This document shows, one piece after another, positions 26,162-44,753 of a stretch of 64,000 nt of DNA. Each line of letters begins with the position of its first letter. The first letter of the stretch is position 1. The notes under the pieces were generated by a model. The model had not been told where the DNA came from and did no database searches. It saw only the letters and a program-made list of their open reading frames with translations. Source of the DNA: Aquila chrysaetos chrysaetos (lineage: Eukaryota; Chordata; Aves; Accipitriformes; Accipitridae); the NCBI RefSeq assembly GCF_900496995.4, contig NW_024470329.1:1-64000 (forward strand). The letters run 5' to 3'. A program made the translations under genes and the position numbers.

Positions 26162-29100
26162 TCACTGCGGCTTCACTTTGGCACTTGGGAGCTTGGCCTG
26201 GATCCTGGGGGCAGAAGGGAGTTGGGGGGAGGGGTGGAGCACCCCAACCCCCCCTGGGGCTACCCCAAGAGCCCCCGGAGGCACCCTGGGCTGGGTTTGG
26301 GGTCCCCAGGGGCAGGTTTGGGGTGCCCAGGGAGGTTTTGGGGGGGCAGGGGGTGCCCTCACCTGGCTCGGAGGTGACTTAGGTGGTTCCTCACCAGACT
26401 CACGTACTGGTCAATCTGGGCCTAGGGACATCGGGGACATGGGGAGCAACTGGGGACATGGGGGGGGGCAGAGGGGTACCCCTCAACCCTCCCTAGACCC
26501 CCACATCCCCCTGTGTCCCCTATATCCCCAAGCCTCTCCAGCCCCCCTGTCCCCCCATACCTGGTGGTGCCGGTAGAGCACAGGGAAGGTAAACGCACAG
26601 ATGACGCCTGGACAGGGAGTACCACGTCATGCCAGTCCCCGTCCTGTACCCCCCGTCCCCTCCTGTCCCCTGTCCATGTGCCATACCCCCATCCCCTCAA
26701 ACCCCTGTCCCCAGACTGTCCCCATACTCTGTCATCTGTCCCCATGGTGTCCCCCATCCCCATGCTGTCCCCATCCCTGTGCCATCCCCTTGTCCCCAGG
26801 CACTACTCATGTCCCCTACCCCTGTCCCCTTGTCCCCCAGCTGTATCCGCACCCTGTCTCCATGCCCCATCCGTCCCCATCCCCTTTCCCTGTCCCCATC
26901 CCCGTCCCTGTCCCTGTGCTCATCCTGTGTCCCTTACCTCCATCCCTCTCCCATGTCCCTGTCCCCCATCCCCCGTTCCCTTTCATGTCCCTTTCCCCAT
27001 GCCCCATCCTTGCCCTGTCCCTGTCCCATGTCCCTATCCCCATCCCATGTCCCTGTCCCCTGTGCCCATCCCATGTCCCTTATCTCCCATCCCTCTCCCA
27101 TGTCCCTGTCCCCCACCTCTGTCCCCTGTCCTGTGTCCCTGCACCCATGCCCCATCCCCTGTCTGCTGTCCCCCATCCCCATCCTCTGCCCATGTCCCTG
27201 TCCCCATGCCACATCCCCATCCCCTGGCCCCATCCTCATGCCATCCCTGTCCCCATCACATCCCCGTCCCTATTCCGGTGCCGTACCCGCTCCCAGCAGC
27301 GTCAGCCCGTTGCAGACAGCCCCCACGTAGGTCAGCAGGTAGAACAAGAAGGCGAACTGCGGCCAGAGCCCGGCGTCACCGTCACCCTCACCATCACCGC
27401 CTCGGGTGTCCCCCATGCCACCAGCGTCCTCGTGCCCCATGTCCCCAGTACCCCCGTGCCCTTGTGCCTGTGGGGCACCCCATGTCTCCTGGTCCCTCAG
27501 TGTCCCCTCTACGCCCGTGCTCTGTTGTCCCCATGACCCCAGTGTCCTCCATGTCCCCCATGTCCCCCAGTGTCCCCCAGTCTCCCCCATATCCCCCCGT
27601 GTCCCCAGTGTCCCCCACATCCCCCATGCCCCTGGTGTCCCCATGCCCCCGGTGCCCCCCATGACCCCATGTCCCCAACGCCCCCCATGTCCCCAGTGCC
27701 CCCACTGACCCCCATGCCCCCATGCAGGGTGACGGTCACCTTGAGGGACTCGGGGAGGCTGTGGACAAGGAAGAGGCGGGTGAGGGTGCGGGTGGCAGCG
27801 GTGACGTGCTGGGCCAGGCGCCGGGCCCAGCGCTGCTGCTCCTCGGGGCTCAGCCCCACGGTCCCCTCCGGCTGCACCCTGCATGGGGACAGGGACAGAC
27901 GTGGGATGGGGATGGGGGGGGCCGCAGGGACAGCCATAGGGACGGGACGGCAGGGACAGCCCGTGGGGTGGGGATGGCAGGGACACGCCATGGGGTGGGG
28001 ATGGGGACCGAAGGGACACCCCGTAGGGTGGGGATGGCAGGGCCACCCCATGTCTTGGGATCGGGGGCGGCAGGGACACCTCATGCCATGCGGATAGGGA
28101 TGGCAGGGCCACCCCACGGGGACAGGGATGGCACAGGCACCCTGTGCCGCAGGGATGGCAGTGCCACCCCACGCCGCGGGGACGGTGGCAGGCGGGGGAT
28201 GGCAACGGGAGGGTGACGGCAACGGCCCCGTGAGGGTCCCCGGTGTGGCACTCACCGGCAGGGGTGCTCGGGTGGGTGCCGGCGCAGGGCCCGCAGGGCG
28301 GCACGGTGCAGGCGCAGGGGCAGGGTGATCCCCAGCACAGCCAGCGCCCCGTAGGCGCCCACGCTGACGGCGCTGAACCGCGCCAGGCACCCCAGGGTGC
28401 CCAACGCCCCCACCAGCGCCAGCGCCGACCGCCCCGGCGCCCGCCAGTACAGCAGCTCCCACACTGCAGGGACACCATGCTGCGCCCGGGGCTCTCAGGA
28501 TCCCCCCCAGAGCCCCCCGGTGTCCCCCCCAGAGCCCCCCAGTGCCTCCCAGTATCCCCTCCAGTGCTCCCAGTGTCCCTCCGGTGCTCCCCAGTGCCTC
28601 CCAGTATCCCCTTCAGTGCTCCCAGTGTCCCTCCGGTGCTCCCCAGTGCCTCCCAGTATCCCCTCCAGTGCTCCCAGTGTCCCTCCGGTGCTCCCCAGTG
28701 CCTCCCAGTATCGCCTCCAGTGCTCCCAGTGTCCCTCCGGTGCTCCCCAGTGCCTCCCAGTATCCCCTCCAGTGCTCCCAGTGTCCCTCCGGTGCTCCCC
28801 AGTGCCTCCCAGTATCCCCTCCAGTGCTCCCAGTGTCCCTCCGGTGCTCCCCAGTGCCTCCCAGTATCGCCTCCAGTGCTCCCAGTGTCCCTCCGGTGCT
28901 CCCCAGTGCCTCCCAGTATCCCCTCCAGTGCTCCCAGTGTCCCTCCGGTGCTCCCCAGTGCCTCCCAGTATCCTCTCCAGTGCTCCCAGTGTCCCTCCGG
29001 TGCTCCCCAGTGCCTCCCAGTATCCCCTCCAGTGCTCCCAGTGTCCCTCCGGTGCTCCCCAGTGCCTCCCAGTATCCCCTCCAGTGCTCCCAGTGTCCCT

Positions 29101-31932
29101 CCGGTGCTCCCCAGTGCCTCCCAGTATCCCCTCCAGTGCTCCCAGTGTCCCTCCGGTGCTCCCCAGTGCCTCCCAGTATCCCCTCCAGTGCTCCCCAGTG
29201 CCTCCCAGCATCCCCTCCAGTGCTCCCAGTGTCCCTCCGGTGCTCCCCGGTGCCTCCCAGTACCCCTCCAGAGCCCCTCTAGTGGTCCCCAAGCCCCCAT
29301 GGTGCTTCCCAGAACCACCCCAGTGCTTCCCAGTGCCTCCCAGCATCCCCTCCAGCACCTCCCAGTATCCCCTCCAGCACCTCCCCATGCTCTCAGTACC
29401 TCCCAATGCCTCCCAGTACTCCCCCAGAGCCCCCTCGTGCTCTCAGTGTCCCTCCAGTGCTCCCCAGTGCCCCCCCCCCCACTATCCCCTCGAGCCCCCC
29501 AGGGCCCCTCCAGTGCTCTCAGAGCTCCCCCCAGTGCTTCCCAGTGCCTCCCAGTATCCTCTCCAGAGCCCCCTGCGTACTCCCAGAGCTCCAATTCTCC
29601 ACCCAGTGCCCCCCCCCAGCACCCAGCTGTCCCCACCCCGAGTGACAGCCGCAGGTGTGGGGAAGGGGAGCACCCACCTCACCCCCCCGGGGTGCCCCCG
29701 CACCCACCTTGGCCCTCCATGGTTCCCGCGGGTGCTGCTGGGTGTGGGGGGGGGGAACGGGACTTTGGGGGGGGGTCACCCCTATTTTTAGCCACCAATC
29801 CCGCCCGGATGCCTGTGTCCACCCTGCAACCAGATGCCTGGGTCCCCCCCCCCCCCGTGCCATAAGTGTGTGTGTCCCCCCCCCCCGTAGTGCCCCGAGG
29901 CCCTGATTGGCCGCTCACCCAGAACATCGGCTCCCGGCGGGCTCGGTGATTGGTCGGGGGGCGCCGGGGGCGGTTCAGGGATTTGGGGGGGGTCCGGGGG
30001 GGGCGCGGGGGGGGGCGGCCGCGGGGCGCCCCCTGCGGGCGGGGTGGGGGCCACGGGTGCTGCTGCTGCGAGAAAGGGGGGGGGGAGTGGGGGGGTCAGG
30101 GGGCTGCGGGGCGGGGGGGGGGGGGGCGAAACGTTGTCCCGGGACCCCCGTGGCCCCGAGCCCCCCCGGGGACCCTCATTGCCGTGTGACCTTCTCGGGA
30201 CCCTCCCCATGACCCCCAGCCCCCCCGCCTTGGGTACCCCGCGTCCCCCCCGCCAATCGCCCCCAGCCCCCTCCAGGGGTGCCCCAGGACCCTTCATATC
30301 CCCAAGCCCCCCTTAGAGAGCCCCCATTGCCCCGAGCCCCCCCCCCCGGGAATCCCCGTGACCCCCCAGCCCACCCAGGGTGCCCCAGACCCCTCCATGG
30401 CCCCGAGCTGCCCCCCAGGGACCTCCATCATCCCCCCCCCATAATCCCCCATACCCAGGCTCATTGGGGTCTCCTCAGTGTCAGGTCTCCCCAACTCTGG
30501 CAGGGCCCCCCCCCACTTCCAGCTGCCCCTCGGGAGGGGCTGGGGGCTCCTCGGGACGCTTGGGGGGGGCCCTAGCAGCCAAGCGGGGGTCCGGCCCCCG
30601 GGGGCACCCCCCGGGGGGCCCCGAGCTCAGGCGGGGGGGGCGTCCGCGACGGGAGTCTCGGCGACAGCGGGGTCCCGGCTCGTTGGCTCCCCCCCCGCCT
30701 CTAAAGGCGATGTAGGAGAAGGTGAGTTCCCGGGGGGGTCCCCGGGGTCCCCCTCCCGCCGCCGTTGCCCCATCTTCATCCTCATCCTCCTCTTCCTCCT
30801 CGGGGGGCTCCGGTGCCGCCTGCAGCTCGGGGAAGTCCGACTCCTCGTTGCCACCTTGGGGGGGAGTTTGGGGTTCGAGGTGGGGGCTCGGGGCACCCCC
30901 ATGCCCCCTCATCCCCAAAGCTGCACCCTGAAATGGGGGGGCTCGGCCCTGCTCACCCTCCGTGGAGTCCGGCGTGGTGGAGGCCGTGGATGGAGCCTCT
31001 TCTGGAGAGGGGCAGAGGGGATGGGGGGGCGTGGGCCCCCCCCGCACAGCACTCGGGTCCCCCCAGTGCACGGTGCTCCCCAAAACCTTCTCCTACCCTC
31101 CTAGTCCCTATGCCCCCCCCCCCCGACACACCCTGCCCCAGTGTCCCATCCCCGGTGTCCCCGTCCCCCGGTACTCCCAGTGCCCCCATCCCCAGATGTC
31201 TTCCCCCGGGGTCCCCATCCCGTGTACCCCCATCTCCAGCCACTGCCGGTACCCTATCCCCGGTGTCCCCATCCCTGGTCCCTTCTCGTACCCCCCATCC
31301 CGGTAACGCCATCCCACTTCCCCCATCTCCAGCCACTCCCGGTCCCTCCATCCCAGTTCCCTCCATCCCTGGTGCCGCTCTCCGCGGCCACTCCCGGTGC
31401 CTCCATCCCCAGCCCCTCCCGGTAACCCTATCCCTGGTGCTCCCATCCCCGGTGCCTCCATCCCCGGCCCCTCCCGGTGCCACATCCCCGGTACCTCCAT
31501 CCCCAGCCCCTCCCGGTAACCCCATCCCCGGTGCTCCCATCCCCGGTGCCTCCATCCCCGGCCCCTCCCAGTGCCCTATCTCCGGTACCCCCAGCCGCTC
31601 CCAGTCCCTCCGTCCTCGGTATCCCCATCCCCGACCACTGCCGGTACCCCATCCCCAGAGCCCCCATTCCCGGTGCCCCCATCCCCGGTGCCTCCATCCC
31701 CGGTGCCCCCATCCCCGGTGCCTCCATCCTCGGCCCTCCCAGTGCCGCCGCCCCGGATACCTCCGGACCCTCCCGGTTCGCCATCCCCGGTGCCTCCATC
31801 CCCGGCCCCTCCCAGCGCCTTATCTCCGGTACCCCCATCCCGGTTCCCTCATCCCCGGTCCCTCCCGGTACCGCCGCCCCTCCCCGTTCCCGGTGCCGTA
31901 CTGCAGTGGGCGAAGCCCAGGACCTGCCCCAT
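26162..31932 (-). CDS. RTN2: Reticulon-2
   Basis: Exons of the long form on the minus strand: 31932-31902, 31001-30957, 30854 to about 30455, 30065-29919, 28463-28256, 27878-27740, 27356-27287, 26607-26561, 26421-26363 and 26204-26162, about 395 residues. Exons 1-3 encode [25 protein letters not shown] and [10 protein letters not shown], which match mammalian RTN2. Exons from 28463 on encode the reticulon homology domain with two long hydrophobic hairpins (LLYW start, [19 protein letters not shown]) and the [17 protein letters not shown] tail, which shape tubular ER. A separate first exon 29720-29708 (MEGQ) splices in the same phase to 28463 and gives a 192-residue form like mammalian RTN2-C. 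Exon 3 is in frame only if one base is dropped in the C9 run at 30506-30514. Exon 4 is proline-rich and is accepted from its splice sites and phase alone. Confidence 0.92.
26630..27285. repeat. Degenerate CCCCATCCC/CCTGTCC repeat in RTN2 intron
   Basis: Low-order repeats of TGTCCCCATCCC and CATGTCCCTGTCCCC with 20-40 bp periodicity. No exon inside. Confidence 0.75.
27400..27720. repeat. CCCCATG/CCCCAGTGTCC repeat in RTN2 intron
   Basis: Short imperfect units of CCCCCATGTCCCCAGTG between two reticulon-domain exons. Confidence 0.7.
28500..29275. repeat. Minisatellite in RTN2 intron, 52-53 bp unit
   Basis: About 13 very similar units made of AGTGCCTCCCAGTATCCCC, TCCAGTGCTCCCAGTG and TCCCTCCGGTGCTCCCC, with decayed copies to about 29630. 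It separates the short-isoform first exon from the first reticulon-domain exon. Confidence 0.94.
29782..29799 (-). promoter_or_regulatory. MEF2/TATA-like element before short RTN2 isoform
   Basis: On the minus strand CTAAAAATAG (29791-29782) matches the MEF2 consensus exactly and can also serve as an A/T-rich TATA-like box. An ATTGG (CCAAT on plus, 29795-29799) precedes it. It is about 65 bp before the ATG of the 192-residue isoform. The matching mammalian short isoform is known to be muscle-enriched, so a muscle promoter is a reasonable inference. Confidence 0.6.
31130..31895. repeat. Minisatellite in RTN2 intron 1
   Basis: Short units such as CCATCCCCGGTGCCTCC and CCATCCCCGGCCCCTCCCGG, about 18-38 bp, fill most of the intron. 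Confidence 0.88.
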
Positions 31933-32049
31933 GGCGGCGGCCCCCGCATGGGGCTCCCGGTTGCCCTCGGCCCCGTTGTCTCCGGGCCGGCCCCGCCGCG
32001 CATCACCGCGGCGCCATGGCGGGGCCCGCGGCGGCGGCGGCGGACAAAG

Positions 32050-32081
<32 letters not shown>

Positions 32082-32683
32082 GGGCGGGGCGGCGGCGGGC
32101 GGGGCTCGGGGCGGGGCTGCACCGGAGAGCCGGGAACCGGGAACCGGTACCAGGCACCGGACACCGGGAACCGGGTACCGACACCGGGTGCTGGATACTG
32201 GGCACCGACACCGGGAATTGGCATCGGGCACCGGAGTCCCCAGGACTCCCCAGAGCCTCCCAGTACCTTCCCAGTGCCCCCCAATATCTCCCAGTACCCT
32301 CCCAGAGCCCCCTAACACCTCCCAGTGTCCCCAGTACCCTCCCAGAGCCTCCCCGGTACCTCCCAGTGCTCCCAAACTGGAGAGATTTGGGGGACACCGG
32401 GTGGACACGGGCGGAGGTAGGCTGGGAGGGCACTGGGGGTACTGGGCACCCGCCCCACCTCGGTGGGGCCCACCCGGAGACGTTGGCCTTTTAAGAAGGC
32501 GGGGGCCACTCCGCCGCCGTTACCGGGAGGGGCGTGGCCTCGCGGGGTGCGGGGCGTGGTGGGGCGTGGCCGCGGGCCGGGACCGGCCGGTCCTTCACCT
32601 CCACCCCCCCCCACTGCCCCCCCCACCCCCGCCGCCACCGGAAGGGCCCGGCCCGGCCCCAGCGCGTCGCCGCCGCTGCCAGC
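31933..32683. promoter_or_regulatory. Shared head-to-head RTN2/VASP promoter with (CGG)n
   Basis: About 750 bp separates the divergent RTN2 and VASP start codons. The RTN2 side contains a CGG microsatellite at about 32030-32090 that would lie in its 5' UTR. The centre (32150-32400) has short ACCGGGAACCGG and CCCAGTACC repeats, and the VASP side has GC boxes (GGGGCGTGG near 32530-32570). Human RTN2 and VASP are separated by PPM1N, which is not seen here. Confidence 0.6.
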
Positions 32684-39886
<7,203 letters not shown>

Positions 39887-40247
39887 CCCCCCCCCAGCCC
39901 TCCCAAGATGGGCCTGGATGGGGGGGTCCCCCTACTTCCCCTCCCCTAGCCTCACCTCCCCCCCCCCATTTCACACCCCCCCCGCCCTGGCGGGGCACTC
40001 TGGGCCAGACCCCCCCCCCCCCAGGCTGTGCCTTACCGGCTGGGGGGGGGCCAAAGCAGCCCCCCCCCTCACTGTGCCCCCCCCTCACCGCCAGTTTGGG
40101 GACCCCCTTTTTTTTAACACTTGGGGGGGCAAATGAGGGGTGCCCCCCCGGGGGGGTCTTTTTTATGCCACTTTTGGGTTTTTCACTGGTTTTTTGTTTT
40201 GTTTTGTTTTGAGGGGGGGAGGTGGGGTGTCCCCTTCCCCTGCCATG

Positions 40248-40253
40248 AATAAA
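40248..40253 (+). terminator. VASP poly(A) signal AATAAA
   Basis: Canonical AATAAA about 360 bp after the VASP stop, followed by a T/GT-rich stretch (GGTTGTTTTGTATGTG). OPA3 ends in the opposite direction about 120 bp further on. Confidence 0.9.
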
Positions 40254-40374
40254 TGCGGTTGTTTTGTATGTGACACCCACCCATGTCCTCATCCGTGTCA
40301 CCCGTGGAGGGGGGGGGCCGTCACCCAACACCCCCCCCCCAGCAATGAGAGGGACAGCGGGGGCTTCACTTTGC

Positions 40375-40380
40375 TTTAAT
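40375..40380 (-). terminator. OPA3 poly(A) signal ATTAAA
   Basis: ATTAAA on the minus strand (TTTAAT on plus). It implies an OPA3 3' UTR of about 800 bases. Another ATTAAA overlaps the OPA3 stop codon itself at 41172-41177. Confidence 0.6.
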
Positions 40381-41172
40381 GGCATCTGTCACCCCCTGCT
40401 GCAGGAAAAAAGCCCCGCCCCTCGTCCTAGCCCCGCCCCCTCACCCTAGCCCCGCCCCAAGCAGCTCCCCACCAATCGCAGCCCAGCTGTGGGGTTGTGG
40501 CCCTGCCCCCAATCTCCCCTCCTCCCCGGTACAGGGCCCCGCCCACAAAACTGGCCCCGCCCCTATGAGCCCCAGGGGTTAGGCCCCGCCCCCACCCCCC
40601 CGGTCCTGGCCCCGCCTCCACCATGTGCCCCCCACCCAAACCCCTTTGGCTCTGTCCCAAGCACCATCCCAAAAGGCCCCGCCCCCTCGGGCCCCGCCCC
40701 CCTCAGGCCCCGCCCCAGCCCTTAGCACTGCTCCAATCCTCACTGCAAGGGTACCAGGCCCCGCCCCCAAGCAGCATGCCACCGGAAGGTCTGCCCACCA
40801 CCTCTGGCTCCACCCTCAAGTTGACAGCCAACCCGAAGGCCTGCCCCCACTGCAGGCCACGCCCACAACCATTAACTCCACCCCCTAGTTGCAGCCCGCC
40901 CAAAAGCCCACCCCCCACTCCAGGCTCTGCCCCCAAGTGACCCCACCTGAAGGCCTGCCGCATGCACTCCAGGCCCCACCCACCACCATTAGCTCCGCCC
41001 TAAGTGGCCCTTCCCAAGGCCAGGCCCCACCCACCCCACCACCTCCCCGCACGGTGTGGGCAAGCTCCACCCCCTCCCCTCGGGGCCCCGCCCCCAGCGC
41101 CCTATCCCTGCCCTCTCTACCAAGCCCCGCCCCTAAAGGAAACGGCCGGCGGGAAGAGCACGAGGGGCGCTT
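40381..41172 (-). other. OPA3 3' UTR, dispersed CCCCGCCC elements
   Basis: On the plus strand the region is full of GGCCCCGCCCCC and CTCCACCC motifs spaced irregularly. The OPA3 transcript is therefore rich in GGGGCGGGG, a possible G-quadruplex former. No other coding region was seen. Confidence 0.5.
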
Positions 41173-41899
41173 TTAATGGCCGGGTCTCGCGGGGGCGTGT
41201 CCTGCGCCACCGCCCTCGGCTCCGGGGGCGTGGCCGCCGCCGGGCGCGGGGCTGGAAGCGGCGGGGGCGTGTCCGGGGGCGTGTCCGGGGGCGTGTCCGG
41301 GGGCGTGTCCAGGCGGCAGGCGCGCCGCCATGGCGTCCAGCTCCTCCCGCAGCCGCTCCAGCCGTTCCCCCACCTCCCGCAGCGCCGCCGCCTGCTCCTC
41401 CTCCCGCCGCCGCGCCTGCCCCGTCTGCCGGGCGTACTCCAGGTAGAGGCAGAGCCCTCCCACGCCGAACACGATCGCTTCCCCTAGCAGCTCCGCTCCC
41501 AGCTCCGCCGCCGCTTCTTCGTTCAGCGGTTTGACGGCGGCGCCGCGGAAACCCATCAGCCGCATCTTGGCGCGCATCTCCACCCAGTGATACACTGCGG
41601 GGGGGGGGGGGGGGGAAGGGGAAACCGGCAGGGAGCGACGGGGCACCGCCAAGGCTCCTCCCTCCCCCCCCCTCCCCCCCTCCTCCGGTGTCCCTCCTCC
41701 CTCCCTCCGTGTCCTCCTCCCGCCCCCCCCCCCCCCCCCCCCAGCCCCGTCACTCACGCTGAGCGGGCGGCAGGCAGATGTAGGCGCGGAAGAAGGGGCT
41801 GGCGCGCGCCCCGGCCTTGATGCGGGCCGCCAGGGGGCGGCTCAGCTGGCGCGCGCCCAGCGTCAGCAGCTTGGCCAGCGGGAACGCGCCCGCCACCAT
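41173..41899 (-). CDS. OPA3: OPA3, outer mitochondrial membrane lipid metabolism regulator
   Basis: Two exons, 41899-41758 and 41594-41173, give 187 residues (human about 179). Exon 1 encodes [20 protein letters not shown] and AYICLPPAQ; exon 2 continues [18 protein letters not shown] and [19 protein letters not shown], then a hydrophobic segment, a coiled coil rich in E and R, and a low-complexity tail. The conserved N-terminal half matches mammalian OPA3, a mitochondrial protein whose loss causes optic atrophy with 3-methylglutaconic aciduria in people. The two-exon structure and exon border agree with the mammalian gene. The tail contains four copies of GHAP encoded by a 12 bp tandem repeat. 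OPA3 converges with VASP, and its start is 32 bp from a CRE. Confidence 0.96.
41263..41310 (-). repeat. 12 bp tandem repeat coding GHAP in OPA3
   Basis: Four perfect copies of GGGGGCGTGTCC on the plus strand lie in frame in the last OPA3 exon, reading GHAP on the minus strand. A minisatellite has thus entered the coding region without breaking it. Confidence 0.9.
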
Positions 41900-41930
41900 C
41901 CCCCTTGCCCCGGCCGGCGGCGCGCCGCCG

Positions 41931-41938
41931 TGACGTCA
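41931..41938. promoter_or_regulatory. CRE in OPA3 promoter
   Basis: Perfect palindromic TGACGTCA 31 bp upstream of the OPA3 start codon within CpG-rich DNA. Confidence 0.7.
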
Positions 41939-42369
41939 CCGCCGCGCGACGCCGTGGGGGGGGGAAGGGGCGGGGAGAAGCAAAGGAAGGCGGTGCCGGA
42001 GAGGGGGCGTGGGCGTGTCCTCCCGGCTCCGCCCCCTTCAGTCTCCCGCTGCTGGGGCACGCCCCCCCCCCCGCCGCTGGGACACGCCCCCCCCCGCCCC
42101 TAGGCTGGCCGGCTCCCACTACGCGCCAAGAGGGGTCGGGGCACCCGTGGGTGAGGCTGGACCCCCCCCCCCCCCGGGGCTGACAGCGGGGCACCCGTCG
42201 GTAACGGTGGTGCCCTACCGGGTGACCGTGGACCTCCACGAGTCAGTCTGGAGCACCCGTGGGTGGTGCTGGAGACCCCTGGGGGACACTGGAACAGCCG
42301 TGGGGGACATTGAAGACACCCCCGTGGGTGATGCTGAACCCCCCGGGTGATGCTGGAACCCCCTGGATG
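41939..42369. other. OPA3 upstream CpG-rich region
   Basis: GC boxes (GGGGCGGGG near 41967) and GCCCCCCCCCGC stretches, then the first decayed units of the downstream minisatellite from about 42130. No gene. Confidence 0.5.
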
Positions 42370-43840
42370 AGACTGAATCTCCCTGCATGACACCAGGGCC
42401 CACCTCGGTGACACTGGACCCCCCTGGGTGACACTGGAGTACCCGTGGGTGATGCTGGACCCCACTGGATGACCCTGAAGTCCCCGTGGGTGACACTGGA
42501 CCCCACTGGGTGACACTGGAGTACCCGTGGGTGATGCTGGACCCCCCTGGATGACCCTGAAGTCCCCGTGGGTGACACTGGACCCCACTGGGTGACACTG
42601 GAGTACCCGTGGGTGATGCTGGACCCCACTGGATGACCCTGAAGTCCCCGTGGGTGACACTGGACCCCACTGGGTGACACTGGAGTACCCGTGGGTGATG
42701 CTGGACCCCCCTGGATGACCCTGAAGTCCCCGTGGGTGACACTGGACCCCACTGGGTGACACTGGAGTACCTGTGTGTGATGCTGGACCCCCCTGGGTGA
42801 CCCTGAAGTCCCTGTGGGTGATGCTGGATCCCAGTGGGTGAAAATGGGGCACCCGTGGGTGACACTGGACCCCCTTAGGTGACACTGGAATATCTGTGGG
42901 TGATGCTGGACCCCACTGGGTGACACTGAAGTCCCTGTGGGTGATGCTGGACCCCCCTGGATGACCCTGAAGTCCCCGTGGGTGACACTGGACCCCACTG
43001 GGTGACACTGGAGTACCTGTGTGTGATGCTGGACCCCCCTGGATGACCCTGAAGTCCCCGTGGGTGACACTGGACCCCACTGGGTGACACTGGAGTACCT
43101 GTGTGTGATGCTGGACCCCCCCTGGGTGACCCTGAAGTCCCTGTGGGTGATGCTGGATCCCAGTGGGTGAAAATGGGGCACCCGTGGGTGACCCTGGACC
43201 CCCTTAGGTGACACTGGAATATCTGTGGGTGATGCTGGACCCCACTGGGTGACACTGAAGTCCCCGTGGGTGACACTGGGGCACCCATGGGTGATGCTGG
43301 ACCCCACTGGGTGACACTGGAGGGCCTGTGGGTGACACTAGACCCCCTTGGGTGACACTGGAGTACCTGTGGGTGACGCTGGACTCCCTTGGGTGACACT
43401 GGGGCACCCGTGGGTGATGCTGGACCCCCCGGATGACCCTGAAGTCCCCGTGGGTGACGCTGGACCCCCCTGGATGACCCTGAAGTCCCCGTGGGTGACG
43501 CTGGACCCCCTTAGGTGACACTGGGGCACCCGTGGGTGATGCTGGACCCCACTGGGTGACACTGGAGTGCCTGTGGGTGACACTAGACCCCCTTGGGTGA
43601 CACTGGAGTACCCGTGGGTGATGCTGGACCCCCCTGGATGACCCTGAAGTCCCTGTGGGTGACACTGGACCCCACTGGGTGACACTGGAGTGCCTGTGGG
43701 TGACACTGGACCCCCTTAGGTGACACTGGAGTACCCGTGGGTGATGCTGGACCCCCCTGGATGACCCTGAAGTCCCCGTGGGTGACACTGGGGCGCCCGT
43801 GGGTGATGCTGGTGCCCCCTTGGGTGACCCTGGACCCCCT
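42370..43840. repeat. Minisatellite between OPA3 and GIPR, about 82 bp unit
   Basis: Units of GTGACACTGGACCCCACTGG, GTGACACTGGAGTACCCGTG, GGTGATGCTGGACCCCCC and GGATGACCCTGAAGTCCCC. Repeats of GAAGTCCCCGTGGG fall near 42478, 42559, 42641 and 42722. In human this interval holds GPR4 and EML2; neither is present here. Confidence 0.94.
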
Positions 43841-44753
43841 CCCCAGGTGACCTGGAGCCCCGGGATGTGTGGGGCAGCCTCCCAGCTACCCCCACCCGAG
43901 ACGTGGGCCACGCTCCACACTACCACCAGGTCACGTTGCTCCGACTCGAGTCCCCACCCGGGTGCCCCCCCCCCCCCGTGCCCCCGCCCCTCCCGGGGGC
44001 GGTGCCGCCGGAGCCGGTGCCGGTGCCCCGAGGGCGGTGGAGCCCCGCAACGAGCCGGTACCGGGGTGTCGGGTGGGGGGGGGGGGGGCGGAGTGTCGGG
44101 GGGGTCCGAGGGGGGCGGGGGGCACCAGAAGGGCCCACGGGGGCGTCGGGGTGAAGCGGAGGGGATATGGAAGCAGCGAGGGGACACGCGTGGGGAGACC
44201 CGGGACACCGGGGGGGGGGGCAAGAGGCACCGGCATCACCCGGGGGGGGGGGGTGTCGAGGGGGGTGTCGGGGTGAAGCGAAGGGGACATGGGGGCACTT
44301 TGAGGGGCAACAGGGAACACGCGTGGGGGACCCGGGACACTGGAGGGGGACGAGGGGCACCGGGAGGAGGGACAAGGGACGCTGGAGGGGGGGGGACAAG
44401 GGACACCGAAGTGGCACCGGCAGGAGCCGGCATCACCGGGGGGGGGGGGGCCAGCCGCTGCCCACCCCCCACGACGGCTGCCCCGCCCTGCGTTCCCCAC
44501 GCGTGTCCGCGGACCTGGGGGGGGGGTTGTGTCACGGGGAGGGTGTCGGTGCCAAATGGGGTGGGGGGTCGGTGTGGGGGGTGTCCCAGTCCTGCCCCCC
44601 TCCCCAGAAAGACCCAGGCGTCTGGGCACCACCTGCAGCTCCCTGGTAACGAGCACGTCAAAGTGGGGGGGGGGGGGGGCGGCACCGACACCCCCATCCC
44701 TCCCGGTGCCCCCCCCCCCAGCACACCCCCCCTCAGGAGCTGCTGTCGCCGTC
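43841..44753. other. GIPR upstream region
   Basis: Partly unique GC-rich DNA, then GGACACGCGTGGGG/GGGGTGTCGGGG repeats at 44070-44420. An acceptor-like C-rich tract ends in CAG at about 44719-44721, 33 bp before the first coding ATG assigned to GIPR. Untranslated GIPR exons are likely here but could not be fixed. Confidence 0.45.
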
